In this document: in pieces, positions 45,468 through 57,200 of the stretch
How the letters are laid out: each line of letters opens with the position of its first letter
How positions within the stretch are numbered: position 1 is the stretch's first letter
NCBI GenBank assembly: GCA_950097015.1
Contig: CATNEN010000014.1
Span: forward strand, 1,364,001-1,428,000
Source: Macrostomum hystrix
Taxonomy: Eukaryota; Platyhelminthes; Macrostomidae
Reading direction: 5' to 3'
Length of the DNA stretch: 64,000 nucleotides
Notes under the pieces: model-generated
Databases searched by the model: none
The model's input: only the letters and a program-made list of their open reading frames with translations
Told to the model about the DNA's origin: nothing
Program-made: the position numbers and the translations under genes

Positions 45468-46944
45468 CTAATCATCGATGCAGTCCCCTAGCACATCGGG
45501 GCAGTAGGGCAGGAATCCCGCACAATTGTCCGAGCCGCACAGGCAGGCCAGCAGGCGGCGGTGGACGTCAGGAGGGGGCGGCGGCCCGTAGGAGATGGTG
45601 AGCTCCTCGCCGGGCTGGACGGGCCGTCTAGCGAACAGCGCCAGCCACGGGATCTCGGAGTCGATGCGAACCGGTACCACGGACACGTTGGGCGAACAGC
45701 TGTGGTTAAGGTACCTAGCGGGGTGGCTGGACTCGCTGGCGTCAACGATTGTCAGCTGCTGGCTTTGCTGTCCCTCAGCGGACAGCCGCTTTGTTAACGG
45801 CTGGTCATGGAGATCTTCGGCTGACACATAGAGCCGCTTTCGCAGCTGATCTGACTGCTGTTGCTGGCCTGCAGTCAGCTGATCTGACTGCTGTTGCTGG
45901 CCTGCAGTCAGCTGATCTGACTGCTGTTGCTGGCCTGCAGTCAGCTGATCTGACTGCTGTTGCTGGCCTGCAGTCAGCCGATCTGACTGCTGTTGCTGGC
46001 CTGCAGTCAGCTGATCTGACTGCTGTTGCTGGCCTGCAGTCAGCTGATCAGGCTGTTGCTGCTGACACGTCTGTGCCAGCTCAGCTTGTGTCGACTGCAC
46101 CATCAGCCGCTCTCGCAGTACGAAAATGAAGTTGCCGCAGCCGGTGCCACGCAGCGCCTCTCTGCGCAGCATCTCGGTTGGGCTAATGACTTCGCCCGGA
46201 TAAACGCCCACGAAATCACCTGGCTGGAGGCCGAGGCGAGTTCGCGCCCCGAGTCCAGCCGGGGTGCCAGTGTCAAACACCTCTAATAGGTCGGCGGGCG
46301 GGCAGCGGAGGCCTCGTCCGACTGTGCGGTTGCGGCAGACCGACGACAATATCGTCGCGTCCGCACAGGCGCAGCTGGCGCCGCATTCGTGAACCCTGGG
46401 CAGCGGCGCCTGTCTGTGGACAGGTTGGAAGTCGGGTCAGGGAATGTATGAGGACAAGAAGCAAAGACTGGGAAGATTGCAGATAAATAATATTCAGCAT
46501 TTTTAAGGGGGCTGGGGGCACGGACGCATCAATGGCGACTGTCGACTCGCAGCCAGCGAGGGGCACACAGTGCCCGGGAGTTGGCTCTAGTGAGCATAAA
46601 TTTCACGACAAGCCCCAAAGCCTTCTCTCCGCGGCTGCGCGTCAAATAAATGTGGCCTGTCGCCCAGGACTGGAGCTGACAAGCTGTGCGCACCTGTCAT
46701 CATCGCACAGGTAGGCCATTCGCAGGCGGCCCGTGTCGCTGCAGTACCAGGAGGAGAAGGCAGCGCTCAGGCAGGCGCAGGTGTCAGCGCCCGTGCAGCA
46801 GTTAGCAACGGCGCCGGAGGAGACCCGGCAGTCGCAGCTGACCCGCAGCTGGACGAAGCGGCTCCAGTCGGTGGTAGGACCATAGACAACAGGGCACGAG
46901 TTGGAATTTGAGCTCGAGTTCGAATCGGCGCTGCTGTCGTGGTC
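45468..46944 (-). CDS. SETDB1-like histone H3K9 methyltransferase (pre-SET, bifurcated SET, post-SET); 5' end unresolved
   Basis: Two exons, 46694-46944 and 45468-46413, separated by a 280-nt GT-AG intron (phase 2), give 398 aa. Exon 1 holds the first pre-SET zinc cysteines (CDCRVSSG, CCTGADTCAC). Exon 2 continues with VHECGASCAC and CRNRTVGRG, matching the ECNxxCxC...NRVVQxG pattern of the SUV39/SETDB families. The SET part has FVGVYPGEVIS, RYLNHSCSPN and ELTISYG (usually DY). A post-SET CLCGSDNC is near the end. The SET domain is interrupted just before IVDASESSHPARYLNHS by about 125 aa, where SETDB1 is also split. These enzymes methylate H3 Lys9 in nuclear silencing. The exon starts at an acceptor (CCTTCAG), so at least one upstream exon is missing. 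Tudor and MBD domains were not seen, and only about 670 bp separate it from the SUMO gene. Confidence 0.85.
45838..46063. repeat. Coding 33-bp repeat in the SET-domain insert (QQQQSDQLTAG)
   Basis: About seven 33-bp units in frame on the minus strand, encoding an 11-aa Gln-rich repeat inside the split SET domain. The unit core on the plus strand is CTGACTGCTGTTGCTGGCCT. One unit has Arg in place of Gln. Confidence 0.95.
46586..46660 (-). mobile_element. SINE-body fragment in the SET-gene intron
   Basis: About 75 bp (minus: CACATTTATTTGACGCGCAG onward to GGGGCTTGTCGTG) matches the body of the tRNA-headed repeat at 11083-11140 and 15255-15305. It lies wholly in the 46414-46693 intron in the gene's orientation, without the tRNA head. 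Confidence 0.7.
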
Positions 46945-47612
46945 CTGAAGGCGATTACAAGGACTCCAATCACTACAATTGATTTACTCACTACACTACA
47001 ATTCCCTAGTGTAAAATGTGCACCTGCACTATCTAGGGTAGAAATTGGGGTGAGTGTGACGGCATTCCCAGTCTACGGACTGAACAGCTGTACACACCGT
47101 TTGGAAGCGCCGCGCAATAGCTGGGGCTGTGCGGTGTCGGTGCAGGTGCTATTTCTAGTTGTTTTCTATATTCTACTTTAAAAGGCTTGAAGAAAACTTT
47201 GCGATGGATTAGCAAATGAACACAGTTAAGCAGGCTTTGATATTTATAGCATTTCAAAACTTGGCAAAATTTACCACAAAATCCGGCGCACCAAAGAGAG
47301 CACAAACTGTGCTAGCTACTCACAAGTAGCAAGAATGCATATATTTGTTGAACAGCAGGCTTACTATAGGGGAGGGTAAATGAGAAATTTCTATGCAGCT
47401 GCGACGAGATTGCAGATAAACGGAGAAAAAAGCACTGGGATCGCACAGGTGCAAAGAAAATAGCCGTGTGATTTCCTGGTAAAGCGACAACGCCACAGAA
47501 AACTCGCCAAATGCATAACAAAAGTGAATATGCTCACTGATACATAGCGGGAGAAACTAAGTTTAGGAAACCAACGACAGCATAAGCAGCAGCCAGCTCT
47601 CGACTGCAGAGT
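46945..47612. other. Gap between SET gene and SUMO gene
   Basis: Should contain the missing 5' exon(s) or promoter of the SET gene and the SUMO 3' UTR. No convincing exon was found. GC-richer parts at 47050-47140 carry no recognised domain. Confidence 0.3.
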
Positions 47613-48242
47613 CTAAGCCGCCAAACCGCAGCCACCCAGCTGCATCTGGAACACCTCGATGGTGTCATTGTCCTCCATTTGCAGCGAGCTCGGAGTGTCA
47701 CTGTCCAGAACGTTGGCGCCATCGAAATAGAACCGGATGGCCTGCAGGAGCGGGAGCGGGTTGGTGGGTCTGGAGATGAACTTCTGAAGATTAACAGGCC
47801 GAGATTTGGGATTTGAACGGCTTGGGATCTGAAGATTAACAGGCCAAGATTTGGGATTTGAAGATTAACAGGCCGAGATTTGAGATTTGAACGGCTTGGG
47901 ATCTGAAGATTAACAGGCCGAGATTTGGGATTTGAAGATTAACAGGCCGAGATTTAGGATTTGAACTGCTTGGAATCTGAAGATTAACAGGACGAGATTT
48001 GGGATTTTAAGGGCTGTGGGTCTGAACGGTTTTCGCTCGGCTTCGGCCCCGCTCACCTGGTCCCTCGTGCCGGTGCGCTGGCAGTAGGCCGCCATGAGCT
48101 TGCTAAGCTGGGTGGTTCGCTTGATGAGGAACTGCACCACCGAGCCGTTCTTGCTCTGCACGCACACGCTGATTTGATGCGGCGATGGCGTGCCAGAGCC
48201 GCCTCCTTCGCTGATTTCGGCGCTGAAGTCCGCGCGAGTCAT
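47613..48242 (-). CDS. SUMO: SUMO (small ubiquitin-like modifier), two exons, 104 aa
   Basis: Exon 1 is 48057-48242 (62 codons from ATG at 48242) and exon 2 is 47613-47741 (42 codons plus TAG). They are joined by a 315-nt phase-0 GT-AG intron (CCAG|GTGAGC; CTGCAG). SUMO is conjugated to lysines of mainly nuclear proteins. The ubiquitin fold is clear: HQISVCVQSKNGSVVQFLIK, TTQLSKLMAAYCQRTG (family: TTxLxKLxxxYCxRxG), AIRFYFDGANVLDSDTP (RFLFDGxRIxDxxTP), LQMEDNDTIEVFQMQLGG. The diglycine is followed by CGLAA, the tail removed by SUMO proteases. The N-terminal arm is short and Gly/Ser-rich, with no obvious psi-K-x-E site. An in-frame upstream ATG exists, but a possible 3' splice site (TTTGTTTCAG) just before 48242 supports the chosen start and suggests a 5'UTR intron. 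Confidence 0.93.
47765..48030. repeat. Tandem repeat in the SUMO intron
   Basis: Interleaved units GAAGATTAACAGGCCGAGAT (about 29 bp) and GAACGGCTTGGGATCT (16 bp), about six copies, filling most of the intron. Confidence 0.85.
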
Positions 48243-48289
48243 GACAACTAGAGCTGAAACAAACTGACTCATGAGTAATAAGACTGTGA

Positions 48290-49490
48290 CCTCCACCCAC
48301 CTAAGACTGTGACCTCCACCCTCCTAAGACTGTGACCTCCACCGTCCAAAGCATGTGCCCTCCGCCCACCTAAGACTGTGACCTCCACCCTCCTAAGCCT
48401 GTGACCTCCACCCTCCTAAGACTGTGACCTCCGCCCACCTAAGACTGTGCCCTCCGTCCACCTAAGACTGTGACCTCCACCCACCTAAGACTGTGACCTC
48501 CGCCCACCTAAGACTGTGCCCTCCGCCCACCTAAGACTGTGACCTCCACCCACCTAAGACTGTGACCTCCACCCACCTAAGCCTGTGACCTCCACCCACC
48601 TAAGCCTGTGACCTCCACCCACCTAAGACTGTGACCTCCACCGTCCAAAGCATGTGCCCTCTGCCCACCTAAGACTGTGACCTCCACCCTCCTAAGCCTG
48701 TGACCTCCACCCTCCTAAGACTGTGACCTCCACCCACCTAAGACTGTGACCTCCACCCACCTAAGACTGTGACCTCCACCCACCTAAGACTGTGACCTCC
48801 GCCCACCTAAGACTGTGCCCTCCGCCCACCTAAGACTGTGACCTCCACCCACCTAAGACTGTGACCTCCACCCACCTAAGACTGTGACCTCCACCCACCT
48901 AAGACTGTGACCTCCACCCACCTAAGCCTGTGACCTCCACCCACCTAAGCCTGTGACCTCCACCCACCTAAGACTTGTGACCTCCACCCTCCTAAGACTG
49001 TGACCTCCACCCTCCTAAGACTGTGACCTCCACCGTCCAAAGCATGTGCCCTCCGCCCACCTAAGACTGTGACCTCCACCCTCCTAAGCCTGTGACCTCC
49101 ACCCTCCTAAGACTGTGACCTCCGCCCACCTAAGACTGTGACCTCCGCCCACCTAAGACTGTGACCTCCACCCACCTAAGACTGTGACCTCCGCCCACCT
49201 AAGACTGTGCCCTCCGCCCACCTAAGACTGTGACCTCCACCCACCTAAGACTGTGACCTCCACCCAAAGCCTGTGCCCTCCACCCACCTAAGCCTGTGCC
49301 CTCCGCCCACCTAAGACTGTGACATCCACCACCTAAGACTGTGACATCCACCACCTAAGACTGTGACCTCCAAACTCCTAAGAATGTGACCTCCACCCAC
49401 CTAAGGCTGTGACCTCCACCCTCATAAGACTGTGCCCTCCGCCCACCTAAGGCTGTGACCTCAACCTCCTAAGACTGTGACCTCGGCCGT
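48290..49490. repeat. 23-bp minisatellite upstream of SUMO, about 52 units
   Basis: Units with core CTAAGACTGTGACCTCCACC (23 bp in full). Variants CCTGTG, GCCCTCC and CCGTCCAAAGCATG are arranged in higher-order patterns, for example the CCGTCCAAAGCATGTG variant at about 48342, 48640 and 49032. It begins about 50 bp upstream of the SUMO ATG and so lies in the promoter or a 5'UTR intron. Confidence 0.95.
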
Positions 49491-50305
49491 CTTTAGTGGG
49501 CGGAGTACGATAGAACTATGCTATAAACTAATAACAATACAGTACAGAATCACACATAAGCTAAAGACAAGAAATGTATAGCCAGAAAGAATTTTCTAAT
49601 TGTATTTTGCAGTTTGTTATTTATTCAACTGACTAAAAATTGAACGCGACGGTTAAAAATTTTAGTTTACACAACATGGCGATGTTCACTTAGTTCACTT
49701 AGAATTTTAGAAAACATTTTAGTAAAGTTAGCTTTTTATAAGAACACATGTCTCGGCTGCACTAAAAGACAGAATATCAACTAATAAATCATTAAATGAC
49801 ATTGCGAGCTGGGGTGGATGTGCTGGAACGCAGTCCTTGTGTGCTGGTGTGCAGAACTGACTCACTGCCTGACAGTGGCTTGCTGGAGAGCAGCAGAAAA
49901 ATGTTCAGAGAGCAGCTGATACTAACCAACTGTTAATAGGCAAAGCATGTTATTGTTAGGCAAACAGAAAGTTAAAGGTAAATTTTAGGTAAATAGTGTC
50001 ATCTAGAGTTCAGTTGTAGCTATGGATATAGCTATGGGATGTTACGGATACGTTATTGAAACCATATCTTGTTTTACGCATCTTGTGTTCTTAAATATAG
50101 TTTGTGCTGAAGTAAGTTCAACAAAGCCTACAATGGGAGCTTATAATTCCTTGGTGTTTGGGACTCAAGGTCTGCAGAAACTTCAATGCCGCATACAAAT
50201 TGGGGTTGGTTTTTTTCCACCCCACAAAATTACCAAGCAGGCTGGCCCTCAGCAACGGGCCTAGGCGGATACTTCTTGTAAATGTGCAGCGCAAAATATG
50301 CTCAC
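49491..50305. other. Mostly AT-rich DNA, possible 3' part of a minus-strand gene
   Basis: On the minus strand a pyrimidine run ending CTGCTCTCCAG (about 49893) precedes an open frame, and AATAAA lies at 49620-49625. These could be a terminal exon and poly(A) signal for the candidate exon at 50306-50399. Nothing is recognisable in the encoded peptide. Confidence 0.25.
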
Positions 50306-50399
50306 TGCTACGCTCTGAATGGCTCTTCATGTCGACCAGGACACCGGCTGCCTCCAGCTCCGAGAGGCACTCTTCGTCGCGTCGCTTTGCCCGGCGCTC
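50306..50399 (-). CDS. Candidate internal exon, unknown gene
   Basis: A 94-nt GC-rich open segment in AT-rich surroundings is bounded on the minus strand by an acceptor (TTAAAACAG) and a donor (GTAGCA|GTGAGC). It encodes a charged helix-forming peptide, ERRAKRRDEECLSELEAAG followed by VLVDMKSHSERS. No family recognised. Support comes only from splice sites, composition and an open frame. Confidence 0.35.
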
Positions 50400-50619
50400 C
50401 TGTTTTAAGGATTATGTATTAATAAGTTTAGTATGCCTTACCTTATTAGCTAAAGCATATTGCACCAGTATCCTATTGGTTTAGGCTTTTTATCGATTGA
50501 ATGGTGCAGCAGATATGTTGTCTTGCGATCATATCTCTCCAAGTTTCTCAAATCTCGAATGTACAAGCAACTATTGCAATAAGAATTATTGAATTTATGG
50601 CCTCACAGTTATCAAGCCC

Positions 50620-51235
50620 GCTTTGCAGAAGCTATTTAACTCAATCCTTAGGCCTGGATGTACTCCTAAACAATGGTCACTAGCATGAATAAGCCAAATC
50701 TACAAGAAGGGGTCTCGCAGTGATCCAAAAAACTGCAGACCAATAAGCGTCCCGCCAGCCATCGCAAGACTATTTGCATCAATTTACGATAATTTAATTT
50801 AATTTACAATAAATTAGAAGCACACATCAAAGCCCTGAACTCACTATCGGCTAGTCAAATAGGAAGCAGAAAAAGTTGTCGGACTTCCGATCACATCGCA
50901 ACCCTATTGACATTAATTCATAAAAATAAGAAGAAGAATAGACCTTTTTTGTAGACCAGGAATTCTTTAGATAGCGCAAAGGCCACGAACTACGTACAAA
51001 GGAAATTCGATATATTTATAGCTCGTACTAACAAAATATGGCTGGGGGTGACTTTGACATGGTTCACCAGCCAACCCTAGTCACACGACTAAAGCAGTTG
51101 GGCGTGAACCCAGCAATAATAAGTACTATTGAGATTATGTACTCAAGCGCGAAATTTCACTTCAAAGCACAGCTACTGAGGCGTGTCAAATCACAAATGG
51201 TGTCAGACAAGGATGCCCCCTCTTGCATACTACAC
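50620..51235 (+). pseudogene. Non-LTR retrotransposon reverse-transcriptase fossil (RTE/CR1-like)
   Basis: Plus-strand frames show consecutive reverse-transcriptase landmarks: LFNSILRPGCTPKQWSLA, a TGA stop, ISQIYKKGSRSDPKNCRPIS (block 1), LNSLSASQIGSRKSC and TSDHIATLLTLIHK. After a gap come MVHQPTLVTRLKQLGVNP, IISTIEIMYSSAKFHF and, in another frame, NGVRQGCPL (the GVRQGCPLSP block). The catalytic FADD region should come next, but the sequence switches into the 23-bp satellite at about 51235. Stops and frameshifts make it inactive. It differs from the jockey-like fossil at 22160. Confidence 0.75.
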
Positions 51236-54200
51236 CAGAGTCTGAATCATGGCTAAACCAGAGATTGATTCATGGCTAAACCAGAGTCTGAATCATGGCT
51301 AAACCAGAGATTGATTCATGGCTAAACCAGAGTCTGAATCATGGCTAAACCAGAGATTGATTCATGGCTAAACCAGAGTCTGAATCATGGCTAAACCAGA
51401 GCTTGAATCATGGCTAAACCAGAGTTTGAATCATGGCGAAACCAGAGTCTAAATCATGGCTAAACCAGAGCTTGAATCATGGCTAAACCAGAGCTTGAAT
51501 CATGGCTAAAACCGTGCTTGAATCATGGCTAAACCAGAGTTTGAATCATGGCAAAACCAGCGTTTCAATCATGGCTAAACCAGAGTTTGCATCATAGCCA
51601 ACCTGAGTTTGAATCATGGCTAAACCAGAGTTTGAATCATGGCAAAACCCGAGTTTCAATCATGGCTAAACCAGAGTCTGAATCATGGCTAAACCAGAGT
51701 CTGAATCATGGCTAAACCAGAGTCTGAATCATGGCTAAACCAGAGCTTGAATCCTGACTAAACCAGAGCTGGCATCATGGCTAAAACCGAGCTTGAACCA
51801 TGGCTAAACCAGAGTTTGAATCATGGCAAAACCAGAGTTTGAATCATGGCGAAACCCGAGTTTCAATCATGGCTAAACCAGAGTCTAAATCATGGCTAAA
51901 CCAGAGATTGAATCATGGCTAAACCAGAGCTTGAATCATGGCTAAAACCGTACTTGAATCATGGCTAAACCAGAGTTTGGATCATGGCTACAACAGAGTT
52001 TGCATCATGGCAAAACCAGCGTTTCAATCATGGCAAAACCCGAGTTTCAATAATGGCTAAACCAGAGATTGAATCATGCCTAAACCAGAGTCTGAATCAT
52101 GGCTAAACCAGAGTCTGAATCAGTGCTAAACCAGAGTTTGAATCATGGCTAAACCCGGGCTTGAATCATGGCTAAACCAGAGTTTTAATCAGAGCTAAAC
52201 TGGCGTTTGAATCATGGCTAAACCAGCGTTTGAATCATGGCTAAACTAGAGCCTGAATCATGGCAAAACCAGATTCTAAATCATGGCTAAACCAGAGTCT
52301 GAATCATGGCCAAACCAGAGTTTGAATCATGGCTAAACCAGAGTTTGAATCATAGCTAAACCAGAGTTTGAATCATGGCAAAACCAGAGTTTGCATCATG
52401 GCTAAACCAGAGTTTGAATCATGGCTAAACCAGAGTCTGAATCATGGCTAAACCCAGGCTTGAATCAAGGCTAAACTAGAGTTTGAATCATGGCTAAACT
52501 AGCGTTTCAACCATGGCTAAACTAGCGTTTCAACCATGGCTAAACCAGAGTTTGAATCATGGCTAAACCAGCGTTTGAATCATGGCTAAACTAGAGCCTG
52601 AATCATGGCTAAAGCAGAGTTGAATCATGGCTAAACCAGAGTTGAATCAAAGCTAACCAGAGTTTGAATCATGGCTACACCAGAGTTTTAATCATAGCTA
52701 AACTGGCGTTTGAATCATGGCTAAACCAGCGTTTGAATCATGGCTAAACCAGCGTTTGAATCATGGCTAAACTAGAGCCTGAATCATGGCCAAACCAGAG
52801 TTTAAATCATGGCTAAACCAGAGTTTGAATCATAGCTAAACCAGAGTTTGAATCATGGCGAAACCAGAGTTTGAATCATGGCTAAACCAGAGTTTGAATC
52901 ATGGCTAAACCAGAGTTTGAATCATGGCTAAACCAGAGATTGAATCATGGCTAAACCAGAGTTTGAATCATAGCCAAACAGAGTTCAAGCTAAACCAGAG
53001 TTTGAATCATGGCTAAAACCGTGCTTGAATCATGGCTACACCAGAGTTTGAATCATGGCTAAACTAGCGTTTCAATCATGGCTAAACCAGAGTTGAATCA
53101 TGGCTAAACTCGAGTCTGAATCATGGCTACACCAGAGTTTGAATCATGGCTACACCAGAGTTTTAATCATAGCTAAACTGGCGTTTGAATCATGGCTAAA
53201 CCAGCGTTTGAATCATGGCTAAACTAGAGCCTGAATCATGGCCAAACCAGAGTTTAAATCATGGCTAAACCAGAGTTTGAATCATAGCTAAACCAGAGTT
53301 TGAATCATGGCGAAACCAGAGTTTGAATCATGGCTAAACCAGAGTTTGAATCATGGCTAAACCAGAGTTTGAATCATGGCTAAACCAGAGATTGAATCAT
53401 GGCTAAACCAGAGTTTGAATCATAGCCAAACAGAGTTCAAGCTAAACCAGAGTTTGAATCATGGCTAAAACCGTGCTTGAATCATGGCTACACCAGAGTT
53501 TGAATCATGGCTAAACTAGCGTTTCAATCATGGCTAAACCAGAGTTGAATCATGGCTAAACTCGAGTCTGAATCATGGCTACACCAGCGTTTGAATCATG
53601 GCTAAACCAGAGATTGAATCATGGCTAAACCAGAGTTTGAATCATGGCTAAACTAGAGCCTGAATCATGGCTAAAGCAGAGTTGAATCATGGCTAAACCA
53701 GAGTTGAATCAAAGCTAACCAGAGTTTGAATCAAGGCTAAACCAGAGTTTGAATCATGGCTAAACCAGCGTTTGAATCATGGCTAAACTAGAGCCTGAAT
53801 CATGGCTAAAGCAGAGTTGAATCATGGCTAAACCAGAGTTGAATCAAAGCTAACCAGAGTTTGAATCATGGCTACACCAGAGTTTTAATCATAGCTAAAC
53901 TGGCGTTTGAATCATGGCTAAACCAGCGTTTGAATCATGGCTAAACCAGCGTTTGAATCATGGCTAAACTAGAGCCTGAATCATGGCCAAACCAGAGTTT
54001 AAATCATGGCTAAACCAGAGTTTGAATCATAGCTAAACCAGAGTTTGAATCATGGCGAAACCAGAGTTTGAATCATGGCTAAACCAGAGTTTGAATCATG
54101 GCTAAACCAGAGTTTGAATCATGGCTAAACCAGAGATTGAATCATGGCTAAACCAGAGTTTGAATCATAGCCAAACAGAGTTCAAGCTAAACCAGAGTTT

Positions 54201-57200
54201 GAATCATGGCTAAAACCGTGCTTGAATCATGGCTACACCAGAGTTTGAATCATGGCTAAACTAGCGTTTCAATCATGGCTAAACCAGAGTTGAATCATGG
54301 CTAAACTCGAGTCTGAATCATGGCTACACCAGAGTTTGAATCATGGCTACACCAGAGTTTTAATCATAGCTAAACTGGCGTTTGAATCATGGCTAAACCA
54401 GCGTTTGAATCATGGCTAAACTAGAGCCTGAATCATGGCCAAACCAGAGTTTAAATCATGGCTAAACCAGAGTTTGAATCATAGCTAAACCAGAGTTTGA
54501 ATCATGGCGAAACCAGAGTTTGAATCATGGCTAAACCAGAGTTTGAATCATGGCTAAACCAGAGTTTGAATCATGGCTAAACCAGAGATTGAATCATGGC
54601 TAAACCAGAGTTTGAATCATAGCCAAACAGAGTTCAAGCTAAACCAGAGTTTGAATCATGGCTAAAACCGTGCTTGAATCATGGCTACACCAGAGTTTGA
54701 ATCATGGCTAAACTAGCGTTTCAATCATGGCTAAACCAGAGTTGAATCATGGCTAAACTCGAGTCTGAATCATGGCTACACCAGCGTTTGAATCATGGCT
54801 AAACCAGAGATTGAATCATGGCTAAACCAGAGTTTGAATCATGGCAAAACCCGAGTTTCAATCATGGCTAAACCAGAGTTTGTTTCATGGCTAAACTATA
54901 GCTTGAATCATAGCCAACCAGAGTTCAAGCTAAACCAGAGTTTGAATCATCGCTAAACCCGAGCTTGAATCATGGCTAAACTAGCGTTTCAATCATGGTT
55001 AAACTAGCGTTTCAATCATGGCTAAACCGGAGTTTCAATCATGGCTAAACCAGAGTCTGAATAGTGGCTAAACCAGAGTTTGAATCATGGCTAAACCAGA
55101 GCTTGCATCATAGCCAACCAGAGTTTGAATCATGGCAAAACCAGAGCTTGAATCATGGCTAAACCAGAGCTTGAATCATGGCTAAAACCGTGCTTGAATC
55201 ATGGCTAAACTAGAGTCTAAATCATGGCTACACCAGAGTTTGAATCATGGCAAAACCAGCGTTTCAATCATGGCTAAACCAGAGTTTGCATCATAGCCAA
55301 CCTGAGTTTGAATCATGGCTAAACCAGAGTTTTAATCATGGCAAAACCCGAGTTTCAATCATGGCTAAACCAGAGTCTAAATCATGGCTAAACCGGAGCT
55401 TGAATCATGGCTTAACCAGAGCTTGAATCATGGCTAAAACCGTGCTTGAATCATGGCTAAACCAGAGTCTGAATCATCGCTAAACCAGAGTCTGAATCAT
55501 GGCTAAACCAGAGTCTGAATCATGGCTAAACCAGAGCTTGAATCCTGACTAAACCAGAGCTTGCATCATGGCTATAACCGAGCTTGAATCATGGCTAAAC
55601 CAGAGTTTGAATCATGGCAAAACCAGCGTTTTAATCCTGGCTAAACCAGAGTTTGAATCATGGCGAAACCCGAGTTTCAATCATGGCTAAACCAGAGTCT
55701 AAATCATGGCTAAACCAGAGATTGAATCATGGCTAAACCAGAGCTTGAATCATGGCTAAAACCGTACTTGAATCATGACTAAACCAGAGCTTGAATCATG
55801 GCTAAAACCGTACTTGAATCATGGCTAAACCAGAGTTTGCATCATGGCAAAACCAGCGTTTCAATCATGGCTAAACCAGAGTTGGCATCATAGCCAACCA
55901 GAGTTTGAATCATGGCTAAACCAGAGATTGAATCATGCCTAAACCAGAGTCTGAATCATGGCTAAACCAGAGTCTGAATCATTGCTAAACCAGAGTTTGA
56001 ATCATGGCTAAACCCGGGCTTGAATCATCGCTAAACCAGAGTTGAAACAAAGCTAACCAGAGTTTGAATCATGGCTACACCAGAGTTTTAATCATGGCTA
56101 AACTGGCGTATGAATCATGGCTAAACCAGCGTTTGAATCATGGCTAAACTAGAGCCTGAATCATGGCAAAACCAGATTCTAAATCATGGCTAAACCAGAG
56201 TCTGAATCATGGCTACACCAGAGTTTGAATCATGGCTAAACCAGAGTTTGAATCATAGCTAAACCAGAGTTTGAATCATGGCAAAACCCGAGTTTCAATC
56301 ATGGCTAAACCAGAGTTTGTTTCATGGCTAAACTATAGCTTGAATCATGGCTAAACCAGAGCTTGAATCATGGCTAAAACCGTACTTGAATCATGGCTAA
56401 ACCAGAGTTTGGATCATGGCTACAACAGAGTTTGCATCATGGCAAAACCAGCGTTTCAATCATGGCAAAACCCGAGTTTCAATAATGGCTAAACCAGAGA
56501 TTGAATCATGCCTAAACCAGAGTCTGAATCATGGCTAAACCAGAGTCTGAATCAGTGCTAAACCAGAGTTTGAATCATGGCTAAACCCGGGCTTGAATCA
56601 TGGCTAAACCAGAGTTTTAATCAGAGCTAAACTGGCGTTTGAATCATGGCTAAACCAGCGTTTGAATCATGGCTAAACTAGAGCCTGAATCATGGCAAAA
56701 CCAGATTCTAAATCATGGCTAAACCAGAGTCTGAATCATGGCCAAACCAGAGTTTGAATCATGGCTAAACCAGAGTTTGAATCATAGCTAAACCAGAGTT
56801 TGAATCATGGCAAAACCAGAGTTTGCATCATGGCTAAACCAGAGTTTGAATCATGGCTAAACCAGAGTTTGAATCATAGCTAAACCAGAGTTTGAATCAT
56901 GGCAAAACCAGAGTTTGCATCATGGCTAAACCAGAGTCTGAATCATGGCTAAACCCAGGCTTGAATCAAGGCTAAACTAGAGTTTGAATCATGGCTAACC
57001 CAGAGTTTGAATCATGGCTAAACCAGCGTTTGAATCATGGCTAAACTAGAGCCTGAATCATGGCTAAAGCAGAGTTGAATCATGGCTAAACCAGAGTTGA
57101 ATCAAAGCTAACCAGAGTTTGAATCATGGCTACACCAGAGTTTTAATCATAGCTAAACTGGCGTTTGAATCATGGCTAAACCAGCGTTTGAATCATGGCT

